From the NCBI GenBank assembly GCA_022781925.1, contig JALESO010000043.1, forward strand, positions 92,800 through 156,799: 64,000 nucleotides of DNA. The letters are read 5' to 3'. The translations under genes and the position numbers were made by a program. The notes below the pieces were generated by a model. That model saw only the letters and a list, made by a program, of their open reading frames with translations, was not told the DNA's origin and did not search any database. How positions within the stretch are numbered: the stretch's first letter is position 1; each line of letters opens with the position of its first letter. Positions 33,606 to 41,889 of this stretch are shown piece after piece. This DNA is from Lachnospiraceae bacterium (GTDB lineage Bacteria; Bacillota; Clostridia; Lachnospirales; Lachnospiraceae).

Positions 33606-34901
33606 CTATTTCATCACTTTCTTTTTCCTCTCAACGAAATAACAAATCGGAAGGAGGTATAAAAAAATTGTTGCGCATATACTCTGAATTGGGGCATCAA
33701 TAAATGCAAGTGGGACTGCTGATGCAATTGACCACGGGATGAGAGGTGCCACGATAACTGCTGAATTTTCCAGTGAAAGTGCAAATTCTTTATTATCTGT
33801 ATTGCTTTCTCCACAGAGCTGATTCGTCAGCATGATTGACAGTGTCTGGTTGCAGGATACTGCCGCAGTTAGAACCGAAATCAACAGTGTTGTTCCAAAA
33901 GGGGTAATTCTGCTGTTTGATTTTTCAATGAATTCTTTCATCCCATGTAAAAAATTGGTACCTTTAAAAATACCTGCGTAACAGGATGAAATGCCTACAA
34001 TTGCAATCACTTTCATATTTGACAGAATACCTCCGCCACCCATCAGACTGTTTATTTGCTGGTCTTTTGTTGAAAAACCGAAAATACACAGGGATGGCAG
34101 ATCCGAAAGTGGATATTTTTGTATCAGTATTGCAATAAAAATTCCGACAAGTGCGCTTGCCGCAAGAGTTCTTTTTACCTCAATGCGTAGAAGTGAGAAC
34201 ACAAGTACCACAACGATGGGAGCTAATGTCCAGATAGATAAATGATAAAATTCACTTAATACTGTCCGGATATTTTCTTCTGCTTTACCAGCATGTGTCT
34301 GTAGACCCAGAATCCAGTAGGCAGCACAGGATACAGTAAACGGCACGATAGCAGTCTTTGCCATCTCTTTCAGATTCTCATACAGATTTGTTTTTGTCAG
34401 TTCACTTACAAGTAATGCACTGGTAGAAACTGGTGAACATCTGTCACCAAAATAAACACCGGCAAGGATTGCTCCTCCTGCAAGAAATTCCGGAATATTC
34501 ATACTCTTGGACATTGTCATGCAGATTACGCCCATAGTAGCGGCAGTTCCGAATGACGTGCCTGTCAGAAAAGATGTCATAGAGCATAAAAGAAAAGCGG
34601 CTAATAGCATCAGTGATGGAACACATATCTCAGATGCATAATAAACGATAAATGCAATGGAACCACTTGCACGCCAAATGGCAGTCATCATTCCAATCAG
34701 TATAAATGTCAGTAAAACATTTTTTGCCGTTTTCATTCCCTGCCAGGAAAAAAGAAGCATTTGTTTCCAGGTTTTCTTTTTTATCAGTCCATATCCAAAA
34801 AACACTACCAACCCCAAAAGCATTGCATAAATAACAGAAACTCCGGTAAATACACATGTCAGAAGAACTGTTGAAAAAATTCCAAGTAATAGTAATTCCA
34901 T
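33606..34901 (-). CDS. nhaC: NhaC-family Na+/H+ antiporter
   Basis: This 431-residue polytopic protein (about 11-12 helices) has the family signature region TSFLTGTSFGTAATMGVICM and GVYFGDRCSPVSTSALLVSEL. Family members exchange Na+ (or small organic ions such as malate/lactate) for protons at the membrane. The gene starts 21 nt after the EFR1 gene on the same strand and is probably co-transcribed from the MarR-type-operator promoter at 35815-35843. It converges with sdpI; no convincing terminator is seen in the 64 nt between them. Confidence 0.88.
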   Translation of the reverse strand: MELLLLGIFSTVLLTCVFTGVSVIYAMLLGLVVFFGYGLIKKKTWKQMLLFSWQGMKTAKNVLLTFILIGMMTAIWRASGSIAFIVYYASEICVPSLMLLAAFLLCSMTSFLTGTSFGTAATMGVICMTMSKSMNIPEFLAGGAILAGVYFGDRCSPVSTSALLVSELTKTNLYENLKEMAKTAIVPFTVSCAAYWILGLQTHAGKAEENIRTVLSEFYHLSIWTLAPIVVVLVFSLLRIEVKRTLAASALVGIFIAILIQKYPLSDLPSLCIFGFSTKDQQINSLMGGGGILSNMKVIAIVGISSCYAGIFKGTNFLHGMKEFIEKSNSRITPFGTTLLISVLTAAVSCNQTLSIMLTNQLCGESNTDNKEFALSLENSAVIVAPLIPWSIASAVPLAFIDAPIQSICATIFLYLLPICYFVERKKKVMK

Positions 34902-34922
34902 AATTAACCATCCACACTGTTC

Positions 34923-35747
34923 CTAAAATAAAAATTTTGCTTCTTTGCGATCTGTGTATGTATGTTCCAACATCTCTACATGGGAGAGAAAATCCGCATC
35001 TGTAAAATATTTGGCATGTGCTGGACAAAATTTGACGCATGCCTGACATTTTATACAGATACCAAAAACATCTGCCACATGATCGGCTGATATACTTCCC
35101 ATAGGACATTTTCTGACACAAATACCACAATTGTTACATTTATCCATATCAGTAACCGGCTTTGCTTTTAGAAATCTGGCCGGTGTATGATCTGACTTAA
35201 GTGGGGTATAGTAAGGACCGATCGGGGTATTACGGTCGTATGCGATAGCAGTTACATTCCGGTTGTTTAAGATTTTCTCAGCTATTTTGCTGGAAAAATC
35301 TTTCAGGGATTCAAAATCTGAAAAATCAGGACAATCTTTGCCAATATGGGAGGAAAATGCATGCTGGCTGATCATGGCCGCAGCACCAATGGGAATGAAT
35401 CCGTGTTTTTCTGCAAGAAGAAGCATTTCACGTAAAGCCTCATCATAGTTTCGATTGCCATAAACACTAATGGGAATGATTGCCGTTTTTCCACTTCCAT
35501 TTAAACATTTTTCTAAATCCGGCAGTAACTTATTTGGGATGCGACCTGCATATACCGGAATCGCAAGTATGACAAGCGAATGGGGATCAAAGTCGTAGCT
35601 TATTTGCCTGTTTGCTAAAATTGTCAGATCAATCTTCTGAGATGGAACATGTAAAAACTGTGACAGATCATCTGACAGAGCTTCCGCAATTTTTTGTGTA
35701 CCACCTGTCGGACTGAAATATATAGTATAAATGTTTTTTATGATCAT
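34923..35747 (-). CDS. EFR1-type flavodoxin/ferredoxin protein
   Basis: This 274-residue protein has an N-terminal flavodoxin-like domain (YFSPTGGTQKIAEAL, phosphate-binding loop near residues 10-17) and two [4Fe-4S] motifs at the C-terminus (CNNCGICVRKCP and CIKCQACVKFCP). The fusion is the EFR1 (ferrodoxin) architecture, common in gut Clostridia and Bacteroides and thought to carry electrons between flavin and Fe-S partners. Start 35747 (MIIKNIYTIY) is set by GGAGG on the - strand (35756-35760) with an 8-nt spacer. It is divergent from the MarR gene and shares its control region. Confidence 0.88.
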   Translation of the reverse strand: MIIKNIYTIYFSPTGGTQKIAEALSDDLSQFLHVPSQKIDLTILANRQISYDFDPHSLVILAIPVYAGRIPNKLLPDLEKCLNGSGKTAIIPISVYGNRNYDEALREMLLLAEKHGFIPIGAAAMISQHAFSSHIGKDCPDFSDFESLKDFSSKIAEKILNNRNVTAIAYDRNTPIGPYYTPLKSDHTPARFLKAKPVTDMDKCNNCGICVRKCPMGSISADHVADVFGICIKCQACVKFCPAHAKYFTDADFLSHVEMLEHTYTDRKEAKFLF

Positions 35748-35790
35748 GGTAAAATCCTCCGTTAAAATTCTTCTGCTTTTCATATCAATA

Positions 35791-35817
35791 AATAATGTTA
35801 ATGTACTTAACATTATT
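35791..35817. promoter_or_regulatory. Perfect palindrome, MarR-type operator
   Basis: AATAATGTTAA (35791-35801) and TTAACATTATT (35807-35817) form perfect 11-bp arms around TGTAC. The palindrome overlaps the -10 of the - strand promoter and lies in the divergent region between the EFR1 and MarR genes. It is a natural candidate for the MarR-family binding site. Confidence 0.75.
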
Positions 35818-35843
35818 TTAGAAAAATAATATGGCATTGTCAA
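35815..35843 (-). promoter_or_regulatory. Promoter for EFR1-nhaC operon
   Basis: On the - strand, TTGACA (35838-35843) is followed by a 17-nt spacer and TAAAAT (35815-35820). The -10 overlaps the operator palindrome, so a bound repressor would block it. Confidence 0.8.
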
Positions 35844-35866
35844 TAGTAGTATTTCACAAGGTAATT

Positions 35867-35875
35867 TGGTATGAT
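35867..35875 (+). promoter_or_regulatory. Extended -10 for the MarR gene
   Basis: TGG-TATGAT (35867-35875) lies 27 nt before ATG 35903, without a clear -35. Confidence 0.45.
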
Positions 35876-35902
35876 AGGGGTACAAATCAGGAGGAAAAAA
35901 CA

Positions 35903-36379
35903 ATGTCATCAAATATTGAAAAATATACCATTTCTGAAAAAGCGGATATCATGCACAGAGCCTCATCCTTATATATGGCATCTAATATTCCAATTGATTA
36001 CGGAACAGGGGAAATGTACACCCCGGTTGAGGTTCATATGTTGAAATACATCAAAGATCATCCAGGAAAAAATGTCACACAGCTTTCTGTGGAATGGGAT
36101 AAATCCAAGGCTGCGATTTCACAAATGCTAAAAAAGATGGAGCAGAAAGAGCTGATATATAAAGAAAATCCGGCAGATAATTTTAGAAAGCAGTGTTTTT
36201 TTGCTGCTGAAAAAGGACAGGAATTGTGTGTATACCATGAGAAGTATGACACAAAAGTATTTGGTGAAACTTTGCGTATGCTTGAAGAATTATGTACAGA
36301 TGATGATATAGATATATGTTTTTCGGTACTGGAAAAATATATAAAAGCAAGGCAGAAGAAACATTATTCGAAGAAATAA
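35903..36379 (+). CDS. MarR family transcriptional regulator
   Basis: This 158-residue winged-helix protein has the DNA-binding region VTQLSVEWDKSKAAISQMLKKMEQKELIYK (helices 2-4, quoted in pieces), followed by the wing KENPADNFRKQCFF. MarR proteins bind palindromes as dimers and usually respond to small phenolic, redox or lipid signals. The ligand cannot be inferred. It is transcribed divergently from EFR1-nhaC, with a perfect palindrome in between, so it probably represses that operon. ATG 35903 follows GGAGGAAAAAAC; an in-frame ATG at 35831 would run through the extended -10. Confidence 0.85.
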   Translation: MSSNIEKYTISEKADIMHRASSLYMASNIPIDYGTGEMYTPVEVHMLKYIKDHPGKNVTQLSVEWDKSKAAISQMLKKMEQKELIYKENPADNFRKQCFFAAEKGQELCVYHEKYDTKVFGETLRMLEELCTDDDIDICFSVLEKYIKARQKKHYSKK

Positions 36380-36492
36380 AATCAGAATGGTGCTGGCAAA
36401 TGTTTTTTTGACAAGGAACAATTAGAGAAAGAAGAAGCGTTACAGGCGGTCAGATTCCTGCTTGGCAGTGTTGAATGGGAGGCTCACAGAAA

Positions 36493-37251
36493 ATGATTTT
36501 GTATTTCAGTGCAACAGGAAACGGAAAATATATTGCAGAACAGATTGCAGATGCGGCCAATGAAAAATGTATGTCTATTGTAGACTGTATCCGTGAGAAC
36601 AGGTATTGTTTCTCCAACGAAAAAATACTTGGGATTGTAGTGCCGACTTATTTCTGGAGGCTTCCGGGGATTGTTGCAGAATATCTGGAAAGACTCAGGG
36701 CAGAGAATTGCGGATATATATTTTTCCTTGCCAGCTATGGAACAACGACAGGTAAGGCTGGCAGCATGGCGAAGGACATTATGGCACAGCATGGACAGAA
36801 GTTTGATGCTTATTACAGTGTGATCATGCCGGACACATGGACACTGGTATTTGACCTTACGGATAAGAATAGAGTTGACAAGTGGCTGAGTGACGGAAAA
36901 AAGCAGCTGGAGCTTGTGATCGACAATATAATGTCAAAAAGAAAAGGTGATTTTATCGACAGAAAATTACCGAAGTGGGTAGCTGCAATTCCGGCAGCTT
37001 ATATGTATGCGACAGAGAGAAAAACAAAAAATCTGTCGGTGAACAAAGACGTATGTATCGGTTGTGGTGTATGTGAGAAAAAGTGTCCTGTCAGGGCAAT
37101 ACAGATGGAAGAAGGATATCCTGTCTGGAAATCGGAAACATGTGAAATGTGTCTTGGATGCCTTCACCGATGCCCGAAATTCGCAATCAGTTATGGCAAT
37201 GGAAAAACGGACAGACATGGACAGTATAAAAATCCGTATACCAGGGTTTAG
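36493..37251 (+). CDS. EFR1-type flavodoxin/ferredoxin protein (second copy)
   Basis: This 252-residue protein has a flavodoxin-like N-terminus (MILYFSATGNGKYIAEQIAD) and two C-terminal [4Fe-4S] motifs (CIGCGVCEKKCP and CEMCLGCLHRCP). The architecture is the same as at 34923-35747, but the sequence is clearly diverged, so it is not a recent duplicate. GGGAGG at 36477-36482 is 10 nt before ATG 36493; ATG 36475 would remove the RBS from use. An SDR gene follows after 8 nt, suggesting that the two proteins work together or share regulation. TTGACA at about 36,407 lacks a convincing -10. Confidence 0.86.
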   Translation: MILYFSATGNGKYIAEQIADAANEKCMSIVDCIRENRYCFSNEKILGIVVPTYFWRLPGIVAEYLERLRAENCGYIFFLASYGTTTGKAGSMAKDIMAQHGQKFDAYYSVIMPDTWTLVFDLTDKNRVDKWLSDGKKQLELVIDNIMSKRKGDFIDRKLPKWVAAIPAAYMYATERKTKNLSVNKDVCIGCGVCEKKCPVRAIQMEEGYPVWKSETCEMCLGCLHRCPKFAISYGNGKTDRHGQYKNPYTRV

Positions 37252-37259
37252 GAGGAAAT

Positions 37260-38024
37260 ATGGCAGATATAGCAGTCATTACAGGAGCATCATCCGGACT
37301 TGGAGTAAAGTTTTTAGAGGCAGTTGTAAACAGGTATCCACAGATGGATGAATACTGGATTTTAGCCAGAAGAAAAGAACGATTGGATAAACTTGCCAAG
37401 AAATATGAGAATAAGAAAGTGGTAGCAATAGAGATAGATTTAAGTCATGAATCTTCTTATGATGGGTTGATCAAAAAACTGGAAAATGAAAAACCAAAGA
37501 TAAAAGTGCTGATCAATAATGCAGGTTATGAAAAATCAGGCAAATTTGCTGATATGGGGCAGGAAGATATTCTAAGTATGATTTCTGTTAATATCAGGGG
37601 AATGACACTACTTCAAAGAATCATTCTTCCTTATATGCAGAAAGGCAGTTACACAATTATTACATGTTCGGTATCTTCCTTTGTACCGGTTCCAAATCAG
37701 ACTGTATACAGTGCAACGAAGAAATATGTTTATTATTTTGGTAAAGCACTTCGTGAGGAGTTACTGGATAAAGATATCAATGTACTGCTTCTTTGCCCGG
37801 GGAATATGGATACAGAAATGAATCCGAAAGGACAGGGGCGACAAAGCCAGAAAATCAACAAACTTCCATTTCTGGATATGTCGGAAATCACAGCTAACGC
37901 ATTGGAAAAAGCAGAAAAAGGAAAAGGCATTTATACACCGGGGGTGTTTTACAAATTCTATCGAGTTGTAAGTAAGATTTTTCCATCCGCATGGATGATG
38001 AAGGTGGTAAAAAATTTTTATTAA
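37260..38024 (+). CDS. Short-chain dehydrogenase/reductase (SDR)
   Basis: This 254-residue classical SDR has the NAD(P)-binding VITGASSGLGVKF (residues about 6-18), NNAGYEKSGKF and the catalytic pair in VYSATKKY (Tyr-xxx-Lys) with the preceding Ser in ITCSVSS. It resembles DltE/YqjQ-type SDRs with a C-terminal extension (about 200-254) ending in a hydrophobic stretch. The substrate is unknown. It is translationally close to the EFR1 gene (8 nt, GGAGG between). A GATTCCA/TGGAATC hairpin followed by TTTT at about 38,046-38,083 is a possible terminator. Confidence 0.88.
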   Translation: MADIAVITGASSGLGVKFLEAVVNRYPQMDEYWILARRKERLDKLAKKYENKKVVAIEIDLSHESSYDGLIKKLENEKPKIKVLINNAGYEKSGKFADMGQEDILSMISVNIRGMTLLQRIILPYMQKGSYTIITCSVSSFVPVPNQTVYSATKKYVYYFGKALREELLDKDINVLLLCPGNMDTEMNPKGQGRQSQKINKLPFLDMSEITANALEKAEKGKGIYTPGVFYKFYRVVSKIFPSAWMMKVVKNFY

Positions 38025-38176
38025 TGTTGTTTTTTGTGTACTGGATTCCAATGAGGGACGTTGTAATGGACCTGGAATCTTTTCCTTGCGAAAAAGTAGT
38101 TTGTGTGTTATCCTTACAAAAGAATTCAGAGGGAATGAAGTTCTCCCTTAGTAATAAAGTTACTTAAACCGCTTAT

Positions 38177-38227
38177 AAAAGCTGATGACTTCTGCGAATA
38201 AATTAACGCAGAAAGTGTCAGCTTTTT
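38177..38227 (+). promoter_or_regulatory. Attenuator-like hairpin upstream of the CPA2 antiporter
   Basis: AAAAGCTGA (38177-38185) pairs with TCAGCTTTT, and TTCTGCG with CGCAGAA in the inner stem, separated by a small internal bulge. A run of five T (38223-38227) follows. The hairpin ends 24 nt before the antiporter ATG and about 150 nt after the SDR stop. It looks like an intrinsic terminator inside a 5' leader, that is, a candidate transcription-attenuation or riboswitch expression platform. Confidence 0.5.
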
Positions 38228-38250
38228 CTGCGTATATAAGGAGGAAATTT

Positions 38251-39426
38251 ATGTTATTAAGTATTGCACTGATCCTGATTTTGGGAATGTTCATGGGATG
38301 GCTCTGCAAAAAAATCAAATTGCCGAGTCTGCTGGGAATGTTGATCACCGGTATCGTTCTGGGACCATATGGCTTGAATCTGTTGGATGGCAGTATTCTT
38401 GGTATATCCGCAGACCTTCGAAAAATAGCACTGATCATTATTCTGACAAGAGCAGGACTTGGACTGGATGTATCAGGACTGAAAAAGATTGGCAGACCGG
38501 CAGTTCTTATGTGTTTTGTGCCGGCATCTTTTGAGCTGATCGGCATGATTTTATTAGCGCCAAAACTGATGGGATTAACGACATTGGAGGCGGCTATTAT
38601 GGGTGCTGTACTTGCGGCAGTTTCACCGGCTGTGGTTGTTCCTCGAATGGTAAAACTTATGGATGAAGGCTATGGAGTAAAAGAAGGAATTCCACAATTG
38701 ATCCTTGCGGGGGCATCCGTTGACGATGTGTATGTCATTGTTCTGTTTTCCACCTTTGTCGGAATGATGCAGGGGGAAGGTGCTTCCGTGCTTAAGTTTG
38801 TAAATATTCCGATTTCCATATTTTTAGGAATTGCGATCGGACTGTTACTTGGATTTTTGCTGGCTCATTATTTTAAAAAGGTGCATATCCGTGATACGAC
38901 AAAGATGCTGATCATTTTGAGTATTTCATTTTTACTTGTTGTAATAGAAGATAAATTGACAACCGCTATTACATTTTCAGCATTGATCGCAATTATGTTT
39001 ATCGGCGTAGGGTTACAGAAAAAGAGAGACGTTGTGGCAAAACGGCTTTCTGCAAAATATGGAAAGTTATGGGTGGCAGCAGAAGTTTTTCTGTTTGTGC
39101 TGGTAGGCGCAACAGTAAATATTTCATACCTTGGAAAAGTCGGAGCAAAGGCTCTTCTTGTAATTGTTGGTGCACTTGTATTTCGAATGCTTGGTGTATT
39201 TGTATGTCTGTTAGGAACAAACCTGAAACGAAAAGAACGGCTGTTTGCTATGCTGGCCTATACACCAAAAGCAACGGTTCAGGCGGCAATTGGAGGAATC
39301 CCGCTGGCATTAGGTTTTGCCTGCGGAGATACAGTGCTTACTGTGGCAGTTCTGGCCATCGTGATTACGGCGCCGCTTGGGGCATTTGCCATTGATTTGT
39401 CGTATAAGAAATTATTAAAAAGGTAA
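38251..39426 (+). CDS. Cation:proton antiporter, CPA2-like (sodium/hydrogen exchanger family)
   Basis: This 391-residue protein has about 11-12 helices. Family marks are KLPSLLGMLITGIVLGP near the N-terminus, LTRAGLGLD, and the ion-site region LAGASVDDVYVIVLFS with the Asp-Asp pair typical of electrogenic exchangers. There is no cytoplasmic RCK/TrkA domain, so it is the short form. ATG 38251 has AAGGAGG (38238-38244); a longer frame from 38185 would run through the leader hairpin. It is preceded by an attenuator-like hairpin and followed by a bidirectional terminator. Confidence 0.87.
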   Translation: MLLSIALILILGMFMGWLCKKIKLPSLLGMLITGIVLGPYGLNLLDGSILGISADLRKIALIIILTRAGLGLDVSGLKKIGRPAVLMCFVPASFELIGMILLAPKLMGLTTLEAAIMGAVLAAVSPAVVVPRMVKLMDEGYGVKEGIPQLILAGASVDDVYVIVLFSTFVGMMQGEGASVLKFVNIPISIFLGIAIGLLLGFLLAHYFKKVHIRDTTKMLIILSISFLLVVIEDKLTTAITFSALIAIMFIGVGLQKKRDVVAKRLSAKYGKLWVAAEVFLFVLVGATVNISYLGKVGAKALLVIVGALVFRMLGVFVCLLGTNLKRKERLFAMLAYTPKATVQAAIGGIPLALGFACGDTVLTVAVLAIVITAPLGAFAIDLSYKKLLKR

Positions 39427-39443
39427 TATGTCATAACGTAAAT

Positions 39444-39510
39444 AGCATCAAATCTATTTTCGCTTACCAGGCGATTGTTAGCTAGGAAGAGAAAATAAAT
39501 TTGATGCTTT
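39444..39510. terminator. Bidirectional terminator between antiporter and PHP gene
   Basis: AGCATCAAAT (39444-39453) pairs with ATTTGATGCT (39499-39508), with further pairing ATTTTC/GAAAAT and a large structured loop. T and A tracts sit on both sides. Confidence 0.75.
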
Positions 39511-39525
39511 CATTATATAAGAGAT

Positions 39526-40374
39526 TTAATTTGCAAAAGAATTTTTCATAGCTTCCAGAAATTCATACGGCACAGCCATATTTCCCTTTCCGGTGCCAAG
39601 ATGAATATACGGTTTATTTGTACCATGGAAATCAGAACCGCCGGAGAGCAGCAGATGATATTTTTCTGCCATTGCCCGGAAATCTTTTTCGTCGGAACCC
39701 TGATTGCAGGAATATACTGCCTCAATGCCGTTTAAACCTGCCGTCACGAGCTCTTCGATCATGGCAGTCAGTTCCGCACGTTTCATTTTATAAAGGCACG
39801 GATGCGCAAGGATTGCAAGTCCGCCTGCCTGGTGGATCAGAGCCACTGCCTGCATCGGTGTGATCTTATAGCGGTCCACATAGCATTTACAGCCGTCGCC
39901 GATGTATTTGTCAAACACCGTTTTCAGATCTTTTACCTGTCCGGAGTCCACCAGATATCTGGCGATGTGGGGACGGGCAACCACGGTATCCGGATTCAGA
40001 CGATACAGATCTTCTGCGGTGATCTGAAACCCTTCTTCCTGAAGCTTTTCTACCATTTTCAGATTGCGGTTGTCGCGGTTATCACGGAATTTGGCAAGTT
40101 CTGCCTGTAATTCGGTATTTTCTGGGTCGATAAAAAGTCCCACTACATGGATTTCCGTTCCGTTATATTCCGTGGAAAGTTCCACACCCGGAATGACATC
40201 CAGACCGGAGGCTTTCCCGGCAGTCAGTGCTTCGGAAACTCCGTCCACGGTATCGTGATCGGTTAAGGCAAAGGCGGAGAGTCCGCATCGTTTTGCTTCT
40301 GCAACGAGTTCTGACGGAGTAAAGGTGCCGTCGGAAGCAGTAGAGTGTACATGTAAATCAATGGTTTTATTCAT
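39526..40374 (-). CDS. PHP-domain phosphoesterase (RNase AM / nucleoside 3',5'-bisphosphatase type)
   Basis: This 282-residue protein has the four PHP metal motifs: DLHVHSTASDGTF near residue 6, ALTDHDTVDG, the central GVELSTEYNGTEIHVVGLF, and SGGSDFHG near residue 250. It matches the YciV/TrpH family, which hydrolyses pAp-type 3',5'-bisphosphates and trims RNA 5' ends. No partner gene is adjacent. It has its own promoter at 40392-40420, embedded in an inverted repeat. Confidence 0.88.
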   Translation of the reverse strand: MNKTIDLHVHSTASDGTFTPSELVAEAKRCGLSAFALTDHDTVDGVSEALTAGKASGLDVIPGVELSTEYNGTEIHVVGLFIDPENTELQAELAKFRDNRDNRNLKMVEKLQEEGFQITAEDLYRLNPDTVVARPHIARYLVDSGQVKDLKTVFDKYIGDGCKCYVDRYKITPMQAVALIHQAGGLAILAHPCLYKMKRAELTAMIEELVTAGLNGIEAVYSCNQGSDEKDFRAMAEKYHLLLSGGSDFHGTNKPYIHLGTGKGNMAVPYEFLEAMKNSFAN

Positions 40375-40391
40375 AGGAAAGTTATCCTTTC

Positions 40392-40420
40392 TATATAATA
40401 CTACTGGAAAATTATTTCAA
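40392..40420 (-). promoter_or_regulatory. Promoter for the PHP gene, within an inverted repeat
   Basis: On the - strand, TTGAAA (40415-40420), a 17-nt spacer and TATATA (40392-40397) lie 18 nt before the start codon. ATACTACT (40398-40405) and AGTAGTAT (40422-40429) form an inverted repeat flanking the -35 and spacer, a possible operator. Confidence 0.65.
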
Positions 40421-40561
40421 AAGTAGTATAATAAAAAAGTAAAATCTATGCAAGAAGGAATACGGAAACCAGATTTATACTACATTTTACTTTACAGAAT
40501 GATGCGTGAGAATGGTAGGAAATATATCTGTAAATCAGATAAAAAAATATTGAAAAACCGG

Positions 40562-40590
40562 TTGACGCTGAAAAAAAAGTATGATATAGT
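40562..40590 (+). promoter_or_regulatory. Promoter of the infC-rpmI-rplT operon
   Basis: The -35 TTGACG (40562-40567), 17-nt spacer and -10 TATAGT (40585-40590) set a transcription start near 40597, about 130 nt upstream of infC. Confidence 0.8.
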
Positions 40591-40596
40591 ATCAGA

Positions 40597-40711
40597 GTTG
40601 TTGAAGACAAAGTAGAGTATCCACTCTCACCTCGGCGCAAATGAGCGACCGGTGGTTATTATTCAAATACATTTGATTTGATTGTGGATAGTCTGCCTAT
40701 CCACTTTTTTT
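40597..40711 (+). ncRNA. Terminator-bearing infC leader, L20-leader-like autoregulatory RNA
   Basis: The 5' leader ends in a perfect terminator: GTGGATAG (40684-40691), loop TCTGC, CTATCCAC (40697-40704) and T7. An upstream TATCCAC (40618-40624) repeats the 3' arm and can pair with the 5' arm GTGGATA. This gives mutually exclusive antiterminator and terminator folds. In Firmicutes the infC operon is controlled by L20 binding to such a leader. The assignment rests on position and the competing pairings, not on a covariance search. Confidence 0.75.
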
Positions 40712-40727
40712 ATGGAGGTGCAAAACC

Positions 40728-41234
40728 ATTAGCGATTTAATGATTAATGAACAGATCAGAGACAGAGAAGTTCGTGTGATTGGTGCAGATGGTACTCAGC
40801 TTGGTATCATGTCTGCAAGAGAAGCGTTCAAACTGGCGCAGGAAGCAGAGCTTGATTTAGTAAAAATCGCTCCGACTGCTAAACCGCCTGTTTGCAAGAT
40901 TATCGATTACGGAAAATACCGTTATGAAATGGCGCGCAAAGAGAAAGAAGCTCGCAAAAAGCAGAAAACTGTGGAGATCAAGGAAGTGCGTTTGTCACCG
41001 AATATTGAATCCAATGATTTGAACACCAAAATAAACGCAGCCAGAAAGTTTATCACAAAAGGTGATAAGGTGAAAGTATCCCTGCGTTTCCGTGGACGTG
41101 AGATGGCTCATGTCCAGAACAGCAAACACATCTTGGATGATTTTGCTGAGGCGCTTTCTGAAATAGCGACAGTGGAGAAGGCACCGAAGATGGAAGGCCG
41201 CAGCATGACAATGGTGCTGGCCGAAAAACGCTAA
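40728..41234 (+). CDS. infC: Translation initiation factor IF-3 (AUU start)
   Basis: IF-3 binds the 30S subunit and proofreads start-codon choice. I place the start at ATT 40728: GGAGGTG (40714-40720) is 7 nt upstream, and the residues read MSDLMINEQIRDREVRVIG. The first ATG at 40740 would be 19 nt from the RBS. infC with a rare AUU start is well known as the basis of IF-3 autoregulation. The protein has 168 residues, an N-domain, a basic linker (KYRYEMARKEKEARKKQK) and the C-domain KEVRLSPNIESNDLNTK. It heads the infC-rpmI-rplT operon. Confidence 0.93.
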   Translation: MSDLMINEQIRDREVRVIGADGTQLGIMSAREAFKLAQEAELDLVKIAPTAKPPVCKIIDYGKYRYEMARKEKEARKKQKTVEIKEVRLSPNIESNDLNTKINAARKFITKGDKVKVSLRFRGREMAHVQNSKHILDDFAEALSEIATVEKAPKMEGRSMTMVLAEKR

Positions 41235-41264
41235 TTAGACTATTTATCAAGGAGGAATTTCATT

Positions 41265-41462
41265 ATGCCAAAAATGAAAACCAGCAGAGCAGCAGCAAAA
41301 CGTTTCAAAAAGACAGGAACAGGACAGTTAAAAAGAAATAAAGCTTATAAGAGTCACATCTTAACAAAGAAAAGCGCTAAGAGAAAAAGAAATCTTAGAA
41401 AAGCAACTATCACAGATGCTACTAATGTTAAGAACATGAAGAAAATCTTACCGTATCTGTAA
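41265..41462 (+). CDS. rpmI: Ribosomal protein L35
   Basis: This 65-residue basic protein of the 50S subunit has the family pattern [19 protein letters not shown] and the C-terminal KKILPYL. GGAGG at 41251-41255 supports the start. It lies 30 nt after infC and 26 nt before rplT in the conserved operon order. Confidence 0.97.
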   Translation: MPKMKTSRAAAKRFKKTGTGQLKRNKAYKSHILTKKSAKRKRNLRKATITDATNVKNMKKILPYL

Positions 41463-41488
41463 GATAGAAGATTAGGAGGATGACGTAA

Positions 41489-41845
41489 ATGGCAAGAGTA
41501 AAAGGCGGATTAAACGCAAAAAAAAGACATAATAGAACATTAAAACTGGCTAAAGGTTACAGAGGAGCAAGATCCAAACAGTACAGAATCGCAAAACAGT
41601 CTGTAATGCGTGCTCTTACAAGTGCTTATGCAGGAAGAAAACAGAAAAAGAGACAGTTCAGACAGCTTTGGATCGCTCGTATCAATGCTGCAGCTAGACT
41701 GAACGGTTTATCTTACAGCAAATTCATGTACGGCTTAAAACTGGCTGATATCGAGATCAACAGAAAAATGCTGGCTGAGATGGCTGTAAACGATGCAGAA
41801 GGATTTGCTGCATTAGTAGAAGCTGCAAAAGCTAAATTAGCTTAA
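41489..41845 (+). CDS. rplT: Ribosomal protein L20
   Basis: This 118-residue early-assembly 50S protein has [20 protein letters not shown] at the N-terminus and the C-domain [20 protein letters not shown]. In Firmicutes L20 also binds the infC leader to terminate its own operon, which fits the leader at 40597-40711. Confidence 0.97.
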   Translation: MARVKGGLNAKKRHNRTLKLAKGYRGARSKQYRIAKQSVMRALTSAYAGRKQKKRQFRQLWIARINAAARLNGLSYSKFMYGLKLADIEINRKMLAEMAVNDAEGFAALVEAAKAKLA

Positions 41846-41889
41846 TTACTATTCAGAATCTGATTTTCTGATAAAGAGATATCATTTGT

